In this document: positions 61,371-64,000 of the stretch, in pieces
Numbering within the stretch: the stretch's first letter is position 1
How the letters are laid out: each line of letters starts with the position of its first letter
Source of the DNA: Piper betle
Lineage: Eukaryota; Streptophyta; Magnoliopsida; Piperales; Piperaceae
Direction: 5' to 3'
NCBI GenBank assembly: GCA_033002965.1
Contig: JAURVB010000079.1
Coordinates: 1-64,000, forward strand
Length of the DNA: 64,000 nucleotides
The notes under the pieces: generated by a model
Database searches by the model: none
Seen by the model: only the letters and a program-made list of their open reading frames with translations
What the model was told of the DNA's origin: nothing
Made by a program: the position numbers and the translations under genes

Positions 61371-62859
61371 TATGATTCAGCCGAGCGTGCTTGAGCAGAT
61401 TCGGATTGCACAGGAGGCAGATCCGCAGTTGAAGCAGTGGTTGGAACACGGAACACAACAGGAATTGGCCAGGGATACAGACAGATTAGTCAGATTGAGA
61501 GGCCGACTATTCGTGCCTAATGTTCCAGAGTATCCCGGACTTCGAAGTACTATTCTTCACGAAGCTCACATGTCGAGATGCTCAGTACACCCAGGTGGAG
61601 TGAAGATGTACCACGATATCCGACGAACCTATTGGTGGCCAGGAATGAAGAGAGAAGTATACGATACAGTGGCTAGATGTTTGGTATGCCAGCAAGTGAA
61701 AGCCGAGCACGTACGTCCAGGTGGAATGCTACAACCGTTGGAAACCCCAGAGTGGAAGTGGGAGAGTATAGCTTACGACTTTGTAGTTAATTAACCTAAG
61801 ACCCGCCAACAAAAGGATGCGATATGGGTCATAGTGGATCGACTTACAAAGAGCGTACACTTCATACCGATCAGGATGGATTACCCACTGACCACATTGG
61901 CTACGCTGTACAGAGATCAGATAGTCAGGTTACACGGCGTACCACGGGAGATCATATCAGACAGGGATCCGAGGTTCACATCGCGATTTTGGAAGGCTTT
62001 TCAGGCAGCTATGGGCACAGAATCGAGATTCAGCACAGCTTTCCATCCTCAAACAGACGGACAGACGAAAAGAACCATACAGACCCTGGAAGACTTGCTT
62101 CGCGCATGTATCCTGGATTTCGGAGGGAGTTGGGAAGAACACCTAACTCTGGTGGAATTCTCCTACAACAACAGCTATCAGGCCACGATTGGAATGGCAC
62201 CGTTCAAAGCACTGTACAGCAGACCATGCAAATCCCCAGTGTGTTGGGTGTAGGGTTGCGAACCAGTGGTAGTTGGGCCAGAAATGATCCAGCAGACACA
62301 AGAGGTGGTAATGAGGATTAGAAGAAGAATGAGGTCAGCTCAAGATAGACAAAAGAGTTACGCTGATCAGCGCAGACGTGAGGTTCATTTCGCGTTAGGA
62401 GATCACGTTCTCCTGAAGGTCTCTCCGACTAAGGGAAACACGAGATTCGGGACGCGAGGGAAACTCAGTCCGCGCTATATTGGACCCTTCGACGTGATTG
62501 AGCACATTGGACCAGTGGCATATAGGCTAGCATTGCCTCCTCACCTATCAGTTGTGCATGATGTCTTCCACATGTCAATGTTGAAGAAGTATCACCCTGA
62601 CAACTCTCATGTTGTCAGCTTCAAAGAGGTAGAGCTGCAACCGGACCTGATGTACCCAGAGGATGCAGTCCAAATCGTGGACCGAAGAGTGAAGATTCTC
62701 CAAAGAAAAGAAGTTCCCCTAGTACGAGTGCAATGGACCCGACGAGGAGTTGAAGAAGCTACGTGGGAACGAGAAGATGAGATGAGGAAGCGATACCCGG
62801 AGTTGTTCGAGCAACCAGCTTCACAACCAGGTACTACGCGAACATGTACATTTAGATGA
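61370..62859 (+). pseudogene. Gypsy integrase with chromodomain
   Basis: The integrase zinc-binding part is visible (HEAHMSRCSVHPG, RTYWWPGMK, CLVCQQVKAEH). The core has an Asp in SIAYDFVVN and another in [15 protein letters not shown]. The third catalytic position, 36 residues after the second Asp, is Lys in [19 protein letters not shown], where the family has Glu (QSERT). A TAA (about 61792) and a TAG (about 62251) interrupt the frame. The C-terminus has [38 protein letters not shown] and the chromodomain-like [19 protein letters not shown], which in chromoviruses targets insertion to heterochromatin. The protein cannot be active. Confidence 0.87.
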
Positions 62860-62910
62860 GGAACATGGTTGAAACTTCCTTGGTTAAAATTTCGAGGACG
62901 AAATTTTTCT

Positions 62911-62922
62911 AAGGAGGGAAGG
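62911..62922 (+). other. Polypurine tract of the family A element
   Basis: AAGGAGGGAAGG, two bases before the 3' LTR start at 62924. The same tract is found before the family B 3' LTR (47012-47023). Confidence 0.85.
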
Positions 62923-62923
62923 T

Positions 62924-64000
62924 TGTAAAACCCGTGACTCGAGTCAGAGTTTTACGGGAGTGAACCAGTCGGTTCAACCGTCGGTTCGAGTCGAGTCAGC
63001 TTCATGGACCGCGAGCTGAGTTGAGGCCAGCTGTGAGTTATGAGCGATGAGGGTCATGTATGCTCAAGTGTACGATGATAACGTCTAAAAGATGATGAGA
63101 AATGGGTTATCAAGTATATGGAGGTATACAGTATTGATTGTTATTTTTATTTGATCGTAGAATAGTTTTAGGCCGAATAACGCATTAGGACGCGTTGGAT
63201 TATATTCGGGTGGGTTATTAGTTATAGAGCATGCCATTTGGATGTATGTTGTGTTTGTTTTATTTTATGGGATTTTTCCATATTTTTCTAGATTTTTTTA
63301 GAATTTATTACGAACTAGTTATTATTTTGACTCGAGTCAGGAATCGAGTCAATACTTATTTACGAAATTGCCATTGAGTGTATTTCTTCATCTTCCCGAC
63401 ACTTCCCCTCCCAAAACCCTACCGCCGCCGTGTGCTGCCGCCGCCACCGACGCGCACTGCCGCCGATCGACGCCGCTCCGCCTTGTCGTGCCGTCGCCGT
63501 GCCGCCCCGACCGACCCCGGCCACCGATCGCCTGCCTGAGTGCCGCCGCGATGCCACAAAGCCGCCTCGGTCGTCGCCACTCTCGGCCGGATTCCGCCGT
63601 CGTTCGGTCGTCGTCGCTGCCACTGTGACCACCAGTCTCACCCTTTCGCCGTCGCCGACGTTTCCCCCACCATCCCGAGCGTCGTCGAGGCCGACCGCAG
63701 CCCCGATCGGAGCACGCCGCCGCCGCCACCAATTTTCGACGCCGCCGCCGACAGCCATCGCCGCCCCGGCTGCTTTGTTTGACACCACCATCGGACCAAG
63801 CTCGTCGAGCTGGTGCCAATAGACCCCCTGATTGCCCCATCCCGAATCATCGCGCGGAAAACCGGCCGACATTCGCCGAAACCGCCGAACCGCCGAAAAA
63901 TTGGATTCGTGGGAAATTTGCCGGATCATCCGCCGAACGCACCCGGTCCAATCTAATCGGACTTCGGACGCCGCTAGGTGCCGAATTCGAGTTTCGAGCC
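62924..64000 (+). repeat. 3' LTR of the family A element, cut by the window edge
   Basis: It starts TGTAAAACCCGTGACTCGAG and matches the 5' LTR from 57032. By eye the two differ at roughly 7% of sites in the first 330 bp, mostly C/T and G/A changes. The GC-rich block is at about 63400-64000. The long frames in it are mirrored by equally long frames on the other strand and are not genes. Confidence 0.85.

Larger units (their letters stand above)
57032..64000 (+). mobile_element. Family A Ty3/gypsy chromovirus (Tekay/Del-like), defective, continues past the right edge
   Basis: The 5' LTR starts at 57032 (TGTAAAAGCC) and the 3' LTR at 62924 (TGTAAAACCC), just after the PPT AAGGAGGGAAGG (62911-62922). 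The internal order is gag, RT, RNase H, integrase with a C-terminal chromodomain-like block, as in chromoviruses. The 5' LTR loses its end and runs straight into gag, so the PBS, about 630 bp of LTR and the gag start are gone. A second deletion removed protease and the start of RT. LTRs of about 3 kb and the chromodomain fit the Tekay/Del lineage. Confidence 0.87.

Noticed and set aside
1..64000. tRNA, rRNA or snoRNA genes
   Set aside because: No cloverleaf with a GTTCNANNC-type loop or other known RNA signature was recognised by eye. The initiator-Met matches at 433 and 27131 are primer-binding sites of LTR elements, not tRNA genes. A covariance-model search would be decisive.

Overview
This is nuclear DNA from a flowering plant, most likely a eudicot. 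The genes have many GT-AG introns, the intergenic DNA is AT-rich, and a large part of the window is LTR-retrotransposon sequence. Five host loci can be recognised, all of plant families: PRP39 (+, about 2.9-12.5 kb), a polyphenol oxidase (-, 14.0-16.6 kb), a small plastid/thylakoid-type protein (-, 35.4-35.9 kb), a MORF3-like organellar RNA-editing factor (+, 51.1-52.8 kb) and a broken EXO84-like exocyst gene (-, 53.4-56.2 kb). They are unrelated housekeeping or metabolic genes and do not form a pathway.

Layout. 1-2.9 kb is AT-rich spacer with a small relic of an LTR element. 2.9-12.5 kb is PRP39, whose 13 coding exons give an uninterrupted frame of 797 codons. 14.0-16.6 kb is PPO with one intron. 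18.9-19.3 kb is a MITE-like element. 19.7-34.4 kb is a nest of transposons. An old minus-strand Ty3/gypsy gag was split by a Ty1/copia element (26615-32719) and by a solo LTR (family B, 20145-26297), which was itself split by a second solo LTR (family A, 22613-25539). Target-site duplications support each of these steps. 35.4-35.9 kb is the small plastid-protein gene, and 36.7-37.0 kb a second MITE copy. 37.28-49.43 kb is a family B element with two long LTRs, an apparently non-coding interior and another nested family A solo LTR (40500-43449, TSD AGTTA). 49.4-50.5 kb is an inverted, diverged copy of the 33.1-34.0 kb repeat. MORF3 and the EXO84 pseudogene follow. From 57.03 kb to beyond the right edge lies a family A Ty3/gypsy chromovirus (Tekay/Del-like, with a C-terminal chromodomain). 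It still shows gag, RT, RNase H and integrase but carries stop codons and deletions.

Two themes stand out. First, three host genes that otherwise look functional (PPO, MORF3 and the plastid protein) carry five frameshifts in total. Every one is corrected by adding a single base, and each has a homopolymer run at or near the break. That suggests homopolymer under-calling in the assembly rather than gene death, although PRP39 is clean. Second, the two gypsy families have LTRs of about 3 kb that share a similar start and each contain a GC-rich block of several hundred bases inside otherwise AT-rich sequence. I found no CRISPR array, no bacterial genes and no tRNA or rRNA gene. All alignments here were made by eye.
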